Source of the DNA: Eumeta japonica
Lineage: Eukaryota > Arthropoda > Insecta > Lepidoptera > Psychidae
DNA length: 64,000 nucleotides
Direction of reading: 5' to 3'
NCBI GenBank assembly: GCA_005406025.1
Contig: BGZK01001456.1
Location: forward strand, 62,001 to 126,000
Numbering within the stretch: the first letter of the stretch is position 1; each line of letters begins with the position of its first letter. Shown one piece after another: positions 49,665-60,665 of this stretch. The notes under the pieces are model-generated. The model was not told the DNA's origin and searched no databases. It saw only the letters and a program-made list of their open reading frames with translations. Position numbers and translations under genes: made by a program.

Positions 49665-49950
49665 TATATCTTTACGATTTGAATCCGATGCCAATATTTG
49701 AGTATTTCCGAAAACAGAAAAACGGGGCAAAAGCGGCCCATAAATAGGAAGAAGAACGCATCAGCCGCCAACGCCAGTGTTTGTTAACGGATGCTGTGGT
49801 TTTTACGTGGTGCCCCGAGTATTCACGGGGCAAAGGTGTTATCACGGAAAGGATGGTCAAAAGGAAAAATTTGGCCTTTTTCAATCTGATCGTAATTATT
49901 TATTTAGTAATGTTTTGAGAAAACGTGACGGAATCCTAAACATCGAGATA
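49665..49950 (+). repeat. Module X, copy 2
   Basis: Beginning directly after the mariner right terminal repeat, this matches 38613-38912 (inverted) at roughly 90% by eye over the central part (TCAGCCGCCAACGCCAGTGT, TGTTATCACGGAAA). The peptide seen in copy 1 is broken here by a stop and a one-base deletion. Confidence 0.75.
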
Positions 49951-50699
49951 ACTGCTAAGTAACAAGTTATTTGAGAAAAAAAAAACACTTTTTTGAAATT
50001 TTTTAAGAACAACGTCTTTACAACCAGATGGATTTCGCTCACATTAAACTCAATAACAGTGAAGGTATTTCAAAAATCGAACGGACTACTGAAGACTATT
50101 TCTATTAATTTTTATTTTTCGATAAAAATATGCCAATTACATTTCTGAAACAAATCAGCCATTTTGATCTTTTTTGCGTCATTCAACGCAGCTTATAAAT
50201 TTAAAAGTGAATTTGAAAAAACATTTTATCAGAATTTTTAGATCACGTTTAATATTTTACACGTGCATCTCAATCGAAATCGAAACAAATCAAAAATAAA
50301 ATAATTTCGAATGGAGTATTACGAAACGAGGGCAAACCTTAAACAAAGACACACGACAATGCTCCAACGTACGTGAGCTATAACAGAAAACATAGCTCAC
50401 AGCTATTAAGCCCGATTTCATAATATATGTACGAAGCCCGGGCCCGATCTAGTTAATCAAACAGATAACGATCCATAGATGGAGCTAATTACGCCGCTCT
50501 GGCGTGGGCATTGTTAGATATTTGCGTTGCCTCACAGCGGATAATTTCGACCGCTACTGACACCAGTGAAGAATATTTTGTATCGCATAAATTATTGTCA
50601 GACGTATTGCCATTGACATCAAAAATTAATGTTATAATTAGAATATTATCCATGTAATTATGTATATATTTGAGAAGTGTAATATTCTGATTTATGACT
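49951..50699. other. Unassigned stretch
   Basis: A GC-richer patch at 50430-50560 may be regulatory. No gene was recognised. Confidence 0.4.
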
Positions 50700-51440
50700 A
50701 TTAAAAAGTCGCGTAAGGAAGTAAGAGCATTAGTATAACTGTCGAATGTATCGAAAGCTCGACATTCTTAATAGAAATTACTAGCTTGAACACATCGTTA
50801 TATAGTATCCATTCATTCATATGAGTGCTGATTTTGACGAACATTATCGAAATAAAAAACATACGAGTGCTTGTGTAGCTTACAACCTGCTGCAGAATGC
50901 AAATATTTAAAAAAATGTCTACTGTTAGTAACTTAGCATCTAAAATGAGAAGAAGGTCGGGTCCACAATATATTGTACCTGTATGTACCTCGTTCTTGAC
51001 CACTACATTTGTGTCGATGACTTTAGAATTAGATAGGGAAAAATCACCAAGTTTTGTTTTCCTGTCATTGATCAGAAGATTATTAATAATAAAACACTCA
51101 ACGCTTTCAAAGATGGTACCGTTTACTTCGTCAAAAGTTGGTATATGCCTAACAATTTTAAAAAATAAGTAGGTATCGCCAGCAAACAATACAATCCCAT
51201 GACCATTTTTAACAATATGTGGTAGATCATTTATGTACACTAGGAATAGAAATGGTCCAAAACTTGTACCCTGTAGCACACCCATTTTGATTGAGATCCC
51301 GACGACCTCTTACTATTAACGCCAACACTGAACTCTATCACTTAGATAAGCCTCTTGAAGTCCAAGGGATCGACCCGTGATGCCATAATGATATAGTTTC
51401 CTAATCAATGTATCATGATGAATGCAGTAAAAAATCATAA
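50700..51440 (-). pseudogene. Non-LTR (jockey/CR1-like) reverse-transcriptase fragment
   Basis: On the minus strand, from about 51440, FYCIHHDTLIRKLYHYGI and LQEAYLSDRVQC are followed by three stops. The frame 51285-50701 then carries GVLQGTSFGPFLFLVYINDL, LFAGDTYLFFK, NNLLINDRKT and a decaying tail. These are RT motifs in normal order. The catalytic (Y/F)ADD box reads FAGD, so one metal-binding Asp is lost. The endonuclease and N-terminus are missing. It is a dead, 5'-truncated element. Confidence 0.8.
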
Positions 51441-51524
51441 AATGTACAATTATTAAAGAAATTCATTTAACTGTTCCACCCCCGTGGACAAACAGACATT
51501 GCTCTTTTTAGTTTTAATGTTTAT
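51441..51524. other. Short unassigned spacer
   Basis: This AT-rich spacer lies between the RT fragment and a hexamer tract. Nothing was recognised. Confidence 0.3.
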
Positions 51525-51595
51525 CTCAGTCCCGAATCCGGAACCCGACGTCGACTTCTGTCCCACTGCCGACTTCAATCCCGAATTCTATATTT
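51525..51595. repeat. Degenerate hexamer-period tract, short
   Basis: In sixes: gtcccg, aatccg, gaaccc, gacgtc, gacttc, tgtccc, actgcc, gacttc, aatccc, gaattc. It is the same family as the other tracts. Confidence 0.6.
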
Positions 51596-52443
51596 CATTT
51601 AAGGTCTTTAATTTTTAAAGATTGAGATAAGGTAGAAACGAAATATTACTTCGAGACTGGCCTAACATTTTTTTGGAAACTGCATCCCAATCGGCTGTCT
51701 CTGGACCAGTTTTCACGAAATACATGCATAATATAACAGAAAAATAAATATTAATTCTTTAAGAAAAATGTCTTTAACCTTTAGGCAATAAATTAATGAC
51801 TAATGATGCCTGCAAGCATATAATTTAATTAAAAAAGTAACCGGTTTCGCATTTATTAAGTATTTGATAATGGAATACATTATATTTATGAATTCACTTC
51901 ACCTTATTTTCCTTCGCGCTGTATCGAGGCCATGCATATTAGCTCCAACAGCGTCTTCCGCTCGGTCGTTTGGGCGTCGGCCAAGAGATGTTCATTTTAA
52001 CCGGCTTTATACAAAAACCGCGTATTTTTATTTCTGTGTTTATGGGTCGAGTGAATTATTACCGGGTGTCGCACGAGCGTTCTGTGAGCATTTTGGCAAC
52101 GCGTAAAAAAATTAAAAGGACTAACGTTTTTTTTTTAGCGCATTTTTTGTAAAGGAAATAAAACGAAATGCTTATGTATGTGATAAATTATCATAATGTA
52201 TGTAATCAGCTGTGAATAATTAATGGTCCATCCATAAGGCAATCGTGAGCTTGCTGCATCGGAAATATGCGACGACATAAAAATATTTTTTATCAACGTT
52301 CATAAAATACGTACGCTTTTTTTGTTTATTATAAATACCTAACGTATTTTGACTAAATTGTCAACCGCATTATATAGACCGAAAACTACAAAGAGAATCA
52401 GACCATCCTATCAGAAAAGCTACCTTGTCATTCTGAACTTTTA
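51596..52443. other. Unassigned stretch
   Basis: A short plus-strand frame at 51864-52106 has no motif. Nothing was recognised. Confidence 0.4.
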
Positions 52444-52637
52444 TTAGGCCGGGAGAAAAATTTTTTTGTATTTTATATACAAATTCAAGATGATTTTTCA
52501 ACATATTTTATGTACATTTAATTATAATATATATACCGTTTTGTTCAGCAACTTGTTGCCATTTTGTAGGTAGTGACATAATCAATATTGCTGTACAAAT
52601 TTTGAGACTTCTGATCAAAATACTGCGACAAATATTC
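52444..52637 (-). mobile_element. Mariner-like 3' end fragment, short
   Basis: TA at 52442-52443 is followed by TTAGGCCGGGAGAAAAA and the mariner 3' non-coding and C-terminal segment (inverted). The match ends abruptly at 52637. Confidence 0.75.
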
Positions 52638-53383
52638 ATTCTATAAAAATATTTATTCTATAAATATAACTAATATCAATACAACATATCTAAGATTTCA
52701 AATAAATTGGATGCATATCGCAAAACATACACAAAGTGAAGTTGGAAACAACACTAGTTATACACTGAACATTAAAACCTAACTTAAACCATTTTAATAT
52801 ACCGAAAACCACATCTAAATCGATTTAGCCATTGTGATATAATAAGCTTGCACCGAAGTACAGAACGTACGTACGAACATACGTACATTATTATATATAC
52901 AGATCTAGACGACCATGGAACAAAAGAGCGAATTAACTACAACCAGCTGACTCCTTAATGAAATAAGCTCACGGAGTAAATCAAACTTAATTAACCGTAG
53001 AATATAATTCTTTTACAGCGTAATAAGGCCATAAATCTGACATTTAAATTTTACGCTTTTAGAAATAAAAATTACTCTTAAAATTTTTTTTATGTAACGC
53101 ATTTTTTAATATTTTTGCTTTCGGCTTACCCGCGAAATAAAAAAAAGATACGAAAAGTTTTTAAAACGTGTAATTTTGTCACTTGTTTTTCATGTTATAA
53201 GGTAACAAAAGAGAGATAATACATTTTTCCCAACATTTCCTCAAAACAAAGAAGTGAAAGTACAAAACAAAATTATTAACTTTTTGTGTATTCAAAATAT
53301 TGACTTATTTTGCATTCAACTGTGATAATAAATAACACCTTTAAATAAAGAACATTATTGCTATGAAAAATTTAAAACTATTC
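52638..53383. other. Unassigned AT-rich stretch
   Basis: No gene or element was recognised. Confidence 0.4.
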
Positions 53384-53577
53384 CCTAGTAGGGTAAGCAG
53401 AGACCACAAATCTCCACATGATGTGTTCTTTGCTGACGTCTCGTTTTAAGGACATCTATAAAGTGTTTTAGGTAAGTCCCATGTCCTTATTTGGCCTTTC
53501 TTTGATACGGCACCGATTCGGGTCTGCATACGACTTTCTAGGGCAACCCTTACCGATCTTTCGATTACACACATTCG
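53384..53577 (-). pseudogene. Non-LTR reverse-transcriptase C-terminal tail, copy 4
   Basis: The minus translation across frames shows GCPRKSYADP, then KRDVSKEHIMWRFVVSAYP, parallel to GRPRKTHAEQ and DRTMWKFIISACP in copy 1. It is interrupted by stops. Confidence 0.5.
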
Positions 53578-54805
53578 CTTTATAGATTTGTTATATCAGT
53601 AAATATAGCAGTTATTTTATTTAACTAGAAATATTATTCTATCGTGAGATAGATATTTTCCAAATAGCCTCGTAAAAGTTTATTATAAAAGTACGTCATT
53701 TTGAAAAAAAAAAAGTATTTGAAAAACGGTTGGCTCTGCATGATACTCCTGAAACTATCCACTACGATATTTATGGATGTGTTTTTGAGCTATCGAAGTT
53801 TAAAAAGCTTGTGGGCAATAATGTCTAAAAGTTTTGAGCTTTTTGAGCTCAAAAATTTTAAAGCAGTTGATCTGGCAGGCTATACCTGAAACTTCTTGCG
53901 ATTTTTGCTGTTTGCGATTTGAGTAGAAGACGTTCAAAAAATACATTTAGATCTCTTACAGTTCAAATTTATAGATTTATTTTAAAAAACGCATTTTTTG
54001 AAGTTATATTTCTTTTGGGGCGTTATAAAAAAATTATGAGAGTGATTTTTTATCAGGGTAACATGGTGAAACTACAGTAAGAAGTTACCACAAGCTGTTT
54101 TACGAGCATCTACAAACCAATAATAACTAATGTACCAATAAGTCTTATTACTAGGTGGCGCTTATAATTATAAGAAATTAGTATTATTCACTTAATAATT
54201 GTCTTTAAATGTTTTATTAACTTATACTCTAACAAACAAGTCCTAAAACCGTCTTGAGAAATGTATTCTTCCAATGGATTACAAAATGCTTAGACCTAGT
54301 GGTGAAAAATCAAACTATACGTTTTATATAGATGTCGCCAGCTAACTTACGCTGTAGCGCCAACCGGTACGGAAATGACATCAATGAATTGTTTAAGTAG
54401 GACAAAAACACCGTTTGTGTGCATAATTATCGTCAGTATATTAATATTTATAATATTTCTTTTTAGTTTGAATTCTTGTTAAATATTACAATTTTTGTAA
54501 TGTTCAATAGATATTTCTTTTTGTTCTTTCATAATTTAAAGTGGCAAAATGAGGCAAGCAATATGAGGAAGTGTTGGAATATATTTTTATTAGCATCAAT
54601 AAATTGCTCTTTTGACGTTCATATTTTTTTATAATTTCAAATGAAAGGGTAAAATTAATATTACATTTTGTATAAAAAAAGCAATATTAATTTATTTCTT
54701 TTTTCAAATTTAAAATAGACATTATCATCCGCATTGACTATTTCAAATCAGTTCTTTTATTTCTTTATTATTGTTAAATATTTGCATGCAATTTAAAACA
54801 TTTTT
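53578..54805. other. Unassigned stretch
   Basis: A short plus-strand frame at 53701-53889 is unsupported. Nothing was recognised. Confidence 0.4.
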
Positions 54806-54870
54806 TTAATTACGCCAAAGAAGTATGACTTCTCACGCGCGCACTAAGTACACACGCTGTAGTTTTTTTT
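54806..54870 (+). repeat. Repeat with AAGAAGTATGACTTCT motif
   Basis: CCAAAGAAGTATGACTTCTC, then ACGCGCGCACTAAGTACACA matches the block at 42754-42815. It probably belongs to one interspersed family. Confidence 0.5.
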
Positions 54871-55697
54871 TTTGTTTCAATTGAGGTATTTTTCGAAGGC
54901 ATCATTAGATTTGATCTGCTCTTTAGGGATCCTACACAGTTTTTAAGCAGAAAGAGATGACCGAGTATGAAACATGATTCTCCAGGAATTTTATGTTGTA
55001 TGGAAAATAACACTTCTTTTTAATTCCTCATTAACGATATCTATAGACCGAACCAACCGATTTTGATGCAATTTGCAATGATAGACATTGTGTTTGAAGA
55101 AGACTTGATTAGATTTTTTTTGAATTTATAGACGTAGAATTTGAAAAAAAAATCGTAGACTTTTTGTAAAATTACTCTCCAACAATAACTTTTGAACAAA
55201 TCAACTGATTTTTATGCAATTTGCTGCAATCAATGCAACTGTTTGGGGAAAAGAGCTGATCAGATTTTGGTATCGATCGATAGAGTAGTCTAAAAATTAT
55301 TAAAAATATTTTTTTACTGAAAACTTTATTGTTGAGATTGCTTAAAATCATAAATAAAGTTAAGTATATCACTTTTGATTGCTTAATCCGTTCAAAAATT
55401 ATGAGGAGTTTACATACAAACACACGTACGCATATACGCACGCACGCTCGCACCCACACATGCACACACGCAGAAAGAGAGAGAATCACTTAAAAAACTT
55501 AAAACATCAAGATGTAATAAAAACTTGATTTTCTACTGAAATCAGTATCAGGCTGAAAACAATATTTCCCCAATTTATGAAAAAAATACAATTAAATTAA
55601 AAACAATATTTGACTAATGAAATACATAAATATTTGAAATTTTGGTAAAATTATTCTTATAAGGAAAAATAACATATTTATTTATTTTTTAAAGATT
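54871..55697. other. Unassigned stretch with a CA/CG-rich simple repeat
   Basis: 55421-55485 is an imperfect CACG/CACA run ending in GAGAGAGAGA. The minus frame over it is low-complexity and not called. Confidence 0.45.
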
Positions 55698-55824
55698 CTT
55701 CGGTTAATCAATATGTATATTCTAAGATATTTACTTTTGTTTCTAAAATTTATCAATTATTGAAATTAAATTTGAAATCATTTTCAAAAGTGATATGAAA
55801 ACAAAAAAATATTGATATATAATA
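55698..55824 (+). repeat. Module Y, copy 2
   Basis: This matches 48665-48789 from AATCAATATGTATAT to TATAATA and again leads directly into mariner coding sequence at the VDAI codons. Confidence 0.7.
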
Positions 55825-55829
55825 TTCGG

Positions 55830-57060
55830 TCGATATCCTTCAGGAAAAAGTAGAGCAAGGTTGGCATAATAATTCTCATGACATAGTTAAAGAGCTGGAA
55901 ATTGACCAAAAAATCAGTTAGGACCCTTTTGAAAAAAGCTGGATATGTAAATAAGCTCAATACTTGGATCCCACAGGAGCTCTCTGAAAGAAATCTAATA
56001 AATCGTGTACTCATTTGTGATTCTCAATTAAAATGTAATAAAACCGAACCGTTTTTGAAAAGATTGATCATTGGTAATGAAAAATGGATTATCTACGACA
56101 AGAATGTGCGAAAAATATCTGGTCAAAAGGCAAGCAAGTTCCACAGACTATAGCGAAACCCGGATTAACTCGCAATAAGTTGATGATATGTGTATGCAGG
56201 GATTGGAATGATTTTATTCATTATGAATTTTTATCGTTAGGCAAAACCATCAGTTCGTAAGTAACCAAGAGCTGATAAGACTCAAGCAACAAGTAGAGAA
56301 AAACACGTGTGGCACTCAGGGACTGCCGCGGTAAAGCTATTGCATAGTATTTTTTATCAACTTATGCAATTATAATTATTTATTTATTTTATTTATGCAG
56401 TATTTTTTTTGAGGAGGTGCTCTAACGCCGAAACTTTAAGCAGGCATGAGTCACCAGATTGCGGAGCGAAGAGGGGGGATTACGCATGCGCAGTAACGCC
56501 GATACAACCAATGCCACCAAGAGGCGAGTTGATGAACTAAAGAGACAAGTATGATAAAAAGTCATTAAAAGTTCTGCTATTCATCGATAGATGGCAAAAG
56601 TAAAAAGTATCACCGCTGTGCCGGTCGGAGTGGGGGCTGTTAGGTTATTTTCGTTGCGGAATTTCTGGATTCGGTCTCCACGCTCAAAGCCCGCGATAGA
56701 AGCTATGCAATAGCTCAAAAACGGTCGGAAAAGATCAACAGAAAAGCTGTAGTTTTTCACCGTGATCTCGTCAAATCACACATATGTTTAGCCACTCAAC
56801 TAATATTGAGAGAGTTCTGTTGGGAAGTGTTATTGCTGGATGCATTAACACTTCCCAACGTATAGGTCCACCATCCATGAGCTTGCATCCTCAGATTTTC
56901 ACCTATTTCGGTCGCTTTAGAATTCTTTAAGGAGTGTTAATTTAACATCAAGAGAGGACTGTCAAAACTACTTGTCACAGTTTTTTGATCAGAAATCCCA
57001 AAAATTATACAGCAATGGGATTATGTCACTATATACAAAATGGCAACAATAAGTTGTTGA
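55830..57060 (+). pseudogene. Mariner transposase, interrupted
   Basis: 55902-56153 carries KSVRTLLKKAGYVNKLNTW, LINRVLICDSQLKCN and IGNEKWIIYDKNVRK, where the usual GDEK Asp is replaced by Asn. After the insertion, the second catalytic region reads HRDL for HDN, and C-terminal blocks (DQKSQ..) follow. A 13-bp inverted duplication at 56820-56858 adds further damage. Confidence 0.75.
56305..56716. mobile_element. 412-bp element inserted in mariner 5
   Basis: Flanking AAAAAC direct repeats (56299-56304 and 56717-56722) fit a 6-bp target duplication, and removing the insert restores mariner collinearity. The insert begins ACGTGTGGCACTCAGGGACT and carries GCTATTGCATAG (56336-56347), repeated inverted at 56703-56714. 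It contains GC-rich parts and no long open frame. From memory, the GTGTGGCACTC..GGGACTGCCG phrase recurs in lepidopteran repeats. It is a non-autonomous element of unknown class. Confidence 0.75.
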
Positions 57061-57157
57061 ACAAAATGTCATATACATGTTATAATTAAAGGTAAACAAA
57101 ATATAATGAAAATCATCTTGAATTTGTTCATAAAATAGGATTTTTTCCCCGACCTTA

Positions 57158-60145
57158 TATTATATTAGTGTATGTACCTATTTTATTACAAAAAAAAAAT
57201 CAGTTTCAAAATTAAACAAAAATAATAGCGCCCATGATAAATTAATAATTCTAATACTTTAAAAAATGCAAATAATAAACCCTTGTCTCTTTTTAATACC
57301 TAATTTATTAAGAACAGCAAAAAATATTAAGAATGTAAATAAATGAATTTAAGCATGTCATTCTATATCAATTATTACCGGTCGTTCAACCAGCGGATCA
57401 ATCCCGTAAACTTAATAACATACAATCAGTATGGTTCCCTTGCTATCTCGAGCGCGGCGGCAATTCTTTGACCCTGACGTAGTTTTGACGTCATAACGAC
57501 ACAGACTGATTGGTGTTAAATTTATAGAATTGGTCTGCAGAAAGCGAAGCCTCGTAAATAACTCGAGAATGGTACGTGTGTCAACAGTAATTTGATACAA
57601 TACTGGAATCCCAAAAACCCAAAATTTTCCAATAATGGAAACCATATATTGCAAAAGCACTTCTGTCATATAGGTATATGCTCGAATGAAATAACGATGC
57701 TTATTTAATCCATAAAAACCGTGTTTTAGAAGTGTCTGGCTAACATTTTGCGAATTTTGATCACGGCCATTTTTAATCGAATTTCGCATATTTACATTTA
57801 AATGTATTTACGTTATATTTTTCAATGGCGTTACTACAGATATTTCAGTCGTCTTCGAGTCAGGAGTTATCGGGTTCGATCTGACCAAGAAAGAATTGAC
57901 CAAAGAGCTTTCAGTTTGACTCAAATTAAATAAGTCGCTCCGTGCTTTAAAGTACCTCAATCTGAAATAAAAAGATTAAGGGAGGGTATTCTCAACACAT
58001 GAAAAACTGGCTTAATAATTATTTAAATTGTAATCATTTCATTGCTATTCTTTGTATTAATTATAAACAAATCTGTATAATGTTATATTCTCACAAGGTA
58101 ACATTTGAATCAAATCAGCTTTATCAATTTTATCGTCTCTATGTATTTCTCTTGACTTGACTCACTAACAGAATCGATGAAAATAAGATACGTTTCAAAT
58201 TGAGAAACCAGTGCTCATTGTGATAACAGTTCTACCGTGGTTGTAATTCTGATAATTTAAAGACATGCATCGTTTAAGATATTCAAACTTCTTACAAAAA
58301 ATTCTAGTCTCTATTGCATTTTATTGTCATAGGTACCACGGGCAGGTTTTAACACAAGTGACACTATAAGTACGAAACACATAATGAACAATTACGCAGA
58401 CGACTATACGTCTGAAGGAATTTTGAATAAGTAAACAAAAGCTCGTCCATAGTGACAGTCATTGTCTACCAAAAGAACATGATAAGCTAACCCGAAACGG
58501 TGTTAACCTAACGTAAATCCCACCTTAGATTTTCAGTGTAACGCCGTTTAGTACCTACAAACACACAATGAGCTTACTAACGTTCCCGTGGCCAACAACC
58601 TATTATGTAGACAATGAATACTAAACTAGGCCCATTTATGTATTACCTGTCACATAAGCGTGGTAACATATTTAGTGGCAAACACTAGTTTCGGCATGAG
58701 TAAACACTATTTATGTGAAGCAACATTTATGTAAAAAATGTTGGTGCAGTATGTATAATATCATTTATGTAAAAAATAGTCGTTGTATTAAAATGTATTA
58801 CGATATCGCTTTAGATTAATTATCTATTTGTTGACGATTAAAAAAAATGAGTATTGTACGAAGAGAAGGAAAAATTTTATTTTATTAATATTTAAGGTAC
58901 GGTGACAGTATTATCACAAAAATAAGCAAATAATATTTTTATTTGTGAATTATAAAGAGGGAGAGAGAGCACTAGAGCTACGAGGTCATAGTACATATGG
59001 TCCCACATAAAATACATGTTATATTCTGTTTAGAAAAATAGCGACATCGGCTTAAAATTTGTTATTTATTATATCTGATTTTAATTTTGAATACACTTTT
59101 TGTCATATTTACTAGGCTTGGATAATCCATGCACCAACATAATATCATATTTTTAATATCAATTAATAACCCCATTGTTTTATATATTTGTACCATTATT
59201 TTATATATCCGACCACCCATATAACGCCTCACTAAAAAGCTCGGACTTTCTCTAAAGAAAAGGGTATTAAGTCATAGGCCCACGCTGCCGCTGGTTCCGT
59301 GCCCGTTGAGATTTTCTCATTTCGTCGGAGATTCTATTGAGCCTATGAGTGAACCTTTTCCGACATTCGAGTTTCTCTGCTATGTTTTCTTTCGCCTTTG
59401 AAACACGCCACAATTCGGTACTTTCATCGGCGCAATTAATATTTCCTCTGATTTAGGAAAAAATAGTATTCCTAATAATGTGACAAGATGACAGAAGTTG
59501 ATAGAGTCCATCAAGTGAATAAATAAATAATGAATAAAATAAATGGTATCTGCGTTGCTCGTTTACGAACGACGTTAAGCATGAATGACATATTCAAAGG
59601 AAAATAAACCCTAAAATAAATGGAACCCTTAAAAGGAAAGGGTGTGTTGCATGCTGTTATGACTAGCCAGAACATTTCGCGACAAGTGTCCCTAGCTGTC
59701 TATAACGGGTGTGGGGCTTTTACACGATAGTGAAGGTTGGGTGAGGCAAAAGGAACACGAACATAGAATTCGTGGATGGAGAAGCAATCTCTGCGCATGT
59801 ATTGAGTATCCTTGAAAAGATAAATTAAGGAATATTAGTCTAAAAGGTCGCAGTAGTCTGAAGAATCTATAGCAAATAGAATATAAAAAGGTATCGTGAG
59901 GTGATTTGGTCATTTGAAAGGAACAAATGAAAGTAAAATGACGAACTGATACCGAAAAAATTAGACATTAATCGATTCCCTAAATTAAAGCACTCGAAAC
60001 CGAAGGGTGTGCATTAAATAGTGATGAATATTAAGTATACAAAAGAGGTGTGTAAAAACTGCAACAAGTTCGAAACTTGGTCTCTGCATGCTGTGATGTA
60101 TCTTTATCACTATTATTCTATAATATTATATATATTCTATAATAT

Positions 60146-60152
<7 letters not shown>
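57158..60152. other. Unassigned stretch
   Basis: A minus-strand frame at 57412-57789 (125 codons) includes a run resembling a hydrophobic helix, but no family motif or splice context is convincing. The rest is AT-rich. Confidence 0.4.

Positions 60153-60188
<36 letters not shown>
60153..60188. repeat. (AT)n microsatellite
   Basis: This is an uninterrupted alternating TA run of about 35 bases. The open frame through it is not a gene. Confidence 0.9.
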
Positions 60189-60189
<1 letters not shown>

Positions 60190-60623
60190 CAATAAAGAAA
60201 GCTTTGAATTAAGAACGAAAACAAATAAAAAACGTGGCTGTTTTATGAAAGTGAAACTTAAAAGTCTGCGGTGAACATATAAATAACCTAGTTGTTGGTG
60301 GGTAATGTGCCAAATTACATCTGTATGGACATAAAATGAAAATTATTTTTTCGTTGTCCGCGCAACAGTTTAAAACTACTGAACATGTCGCTACGAGATT
60401 TGACCATGTGATACGGAATCATTTGAAGATCGCTACTTGATTTTCAAATTCTGTATATTACTTTTTTTTCGTAACCTTATGGGTTTCTTTTGTTTCAGGT
60501 AGCTGTGACAGTTTTCTGTCATTATAATTTAACATATTTGATGATTATTTCGTTTTAATTCATCATGAAAGATCTTCTAGAATGCTGTATATCCAATCCC
60601 AAAGCCAATTTATTTCATTGTAG
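60189..60623. other. Unassigned stretch
   Basis: Nothing was recognised. Confidence 0.35.
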
Positions 60624-60665
60624 CTTTCTGCCCACGGCTTCATCCGCGTGAAGTTCGATCTATCA
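60624..60665 (+). repeat. CpG-rich short repeat tail, copy 3
   Basis: TAGCTTTCTGCCCACGGCTT followed by CATCCGCGTGAAGTTCG. Same family as 23655 (inverted) and 36638. Confidence 0.5.

Larger units (their letters stand above)
55825..57157 (+). mobile_element. Mariner-like element 5, 5'-deleted, with nested insertion
   Basis: It begins TTCGGTCGATATCC, where the terminal tip is fused to transposase codons. The 5' leader and N-terminal region are therefore missing. It is interrupted at 56305-56716 by another element and ends at GACCTTA (57157), a mariner right terminal repeat. Confidence 0.8.

Noticed and set aside
57412..57789. 125-codon minus-strand open frame with a hydrophobic stretch
   Set aside because: No family was recognised and there is no splice or promoter signal. 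Possibly part of an unrecognised repeat.
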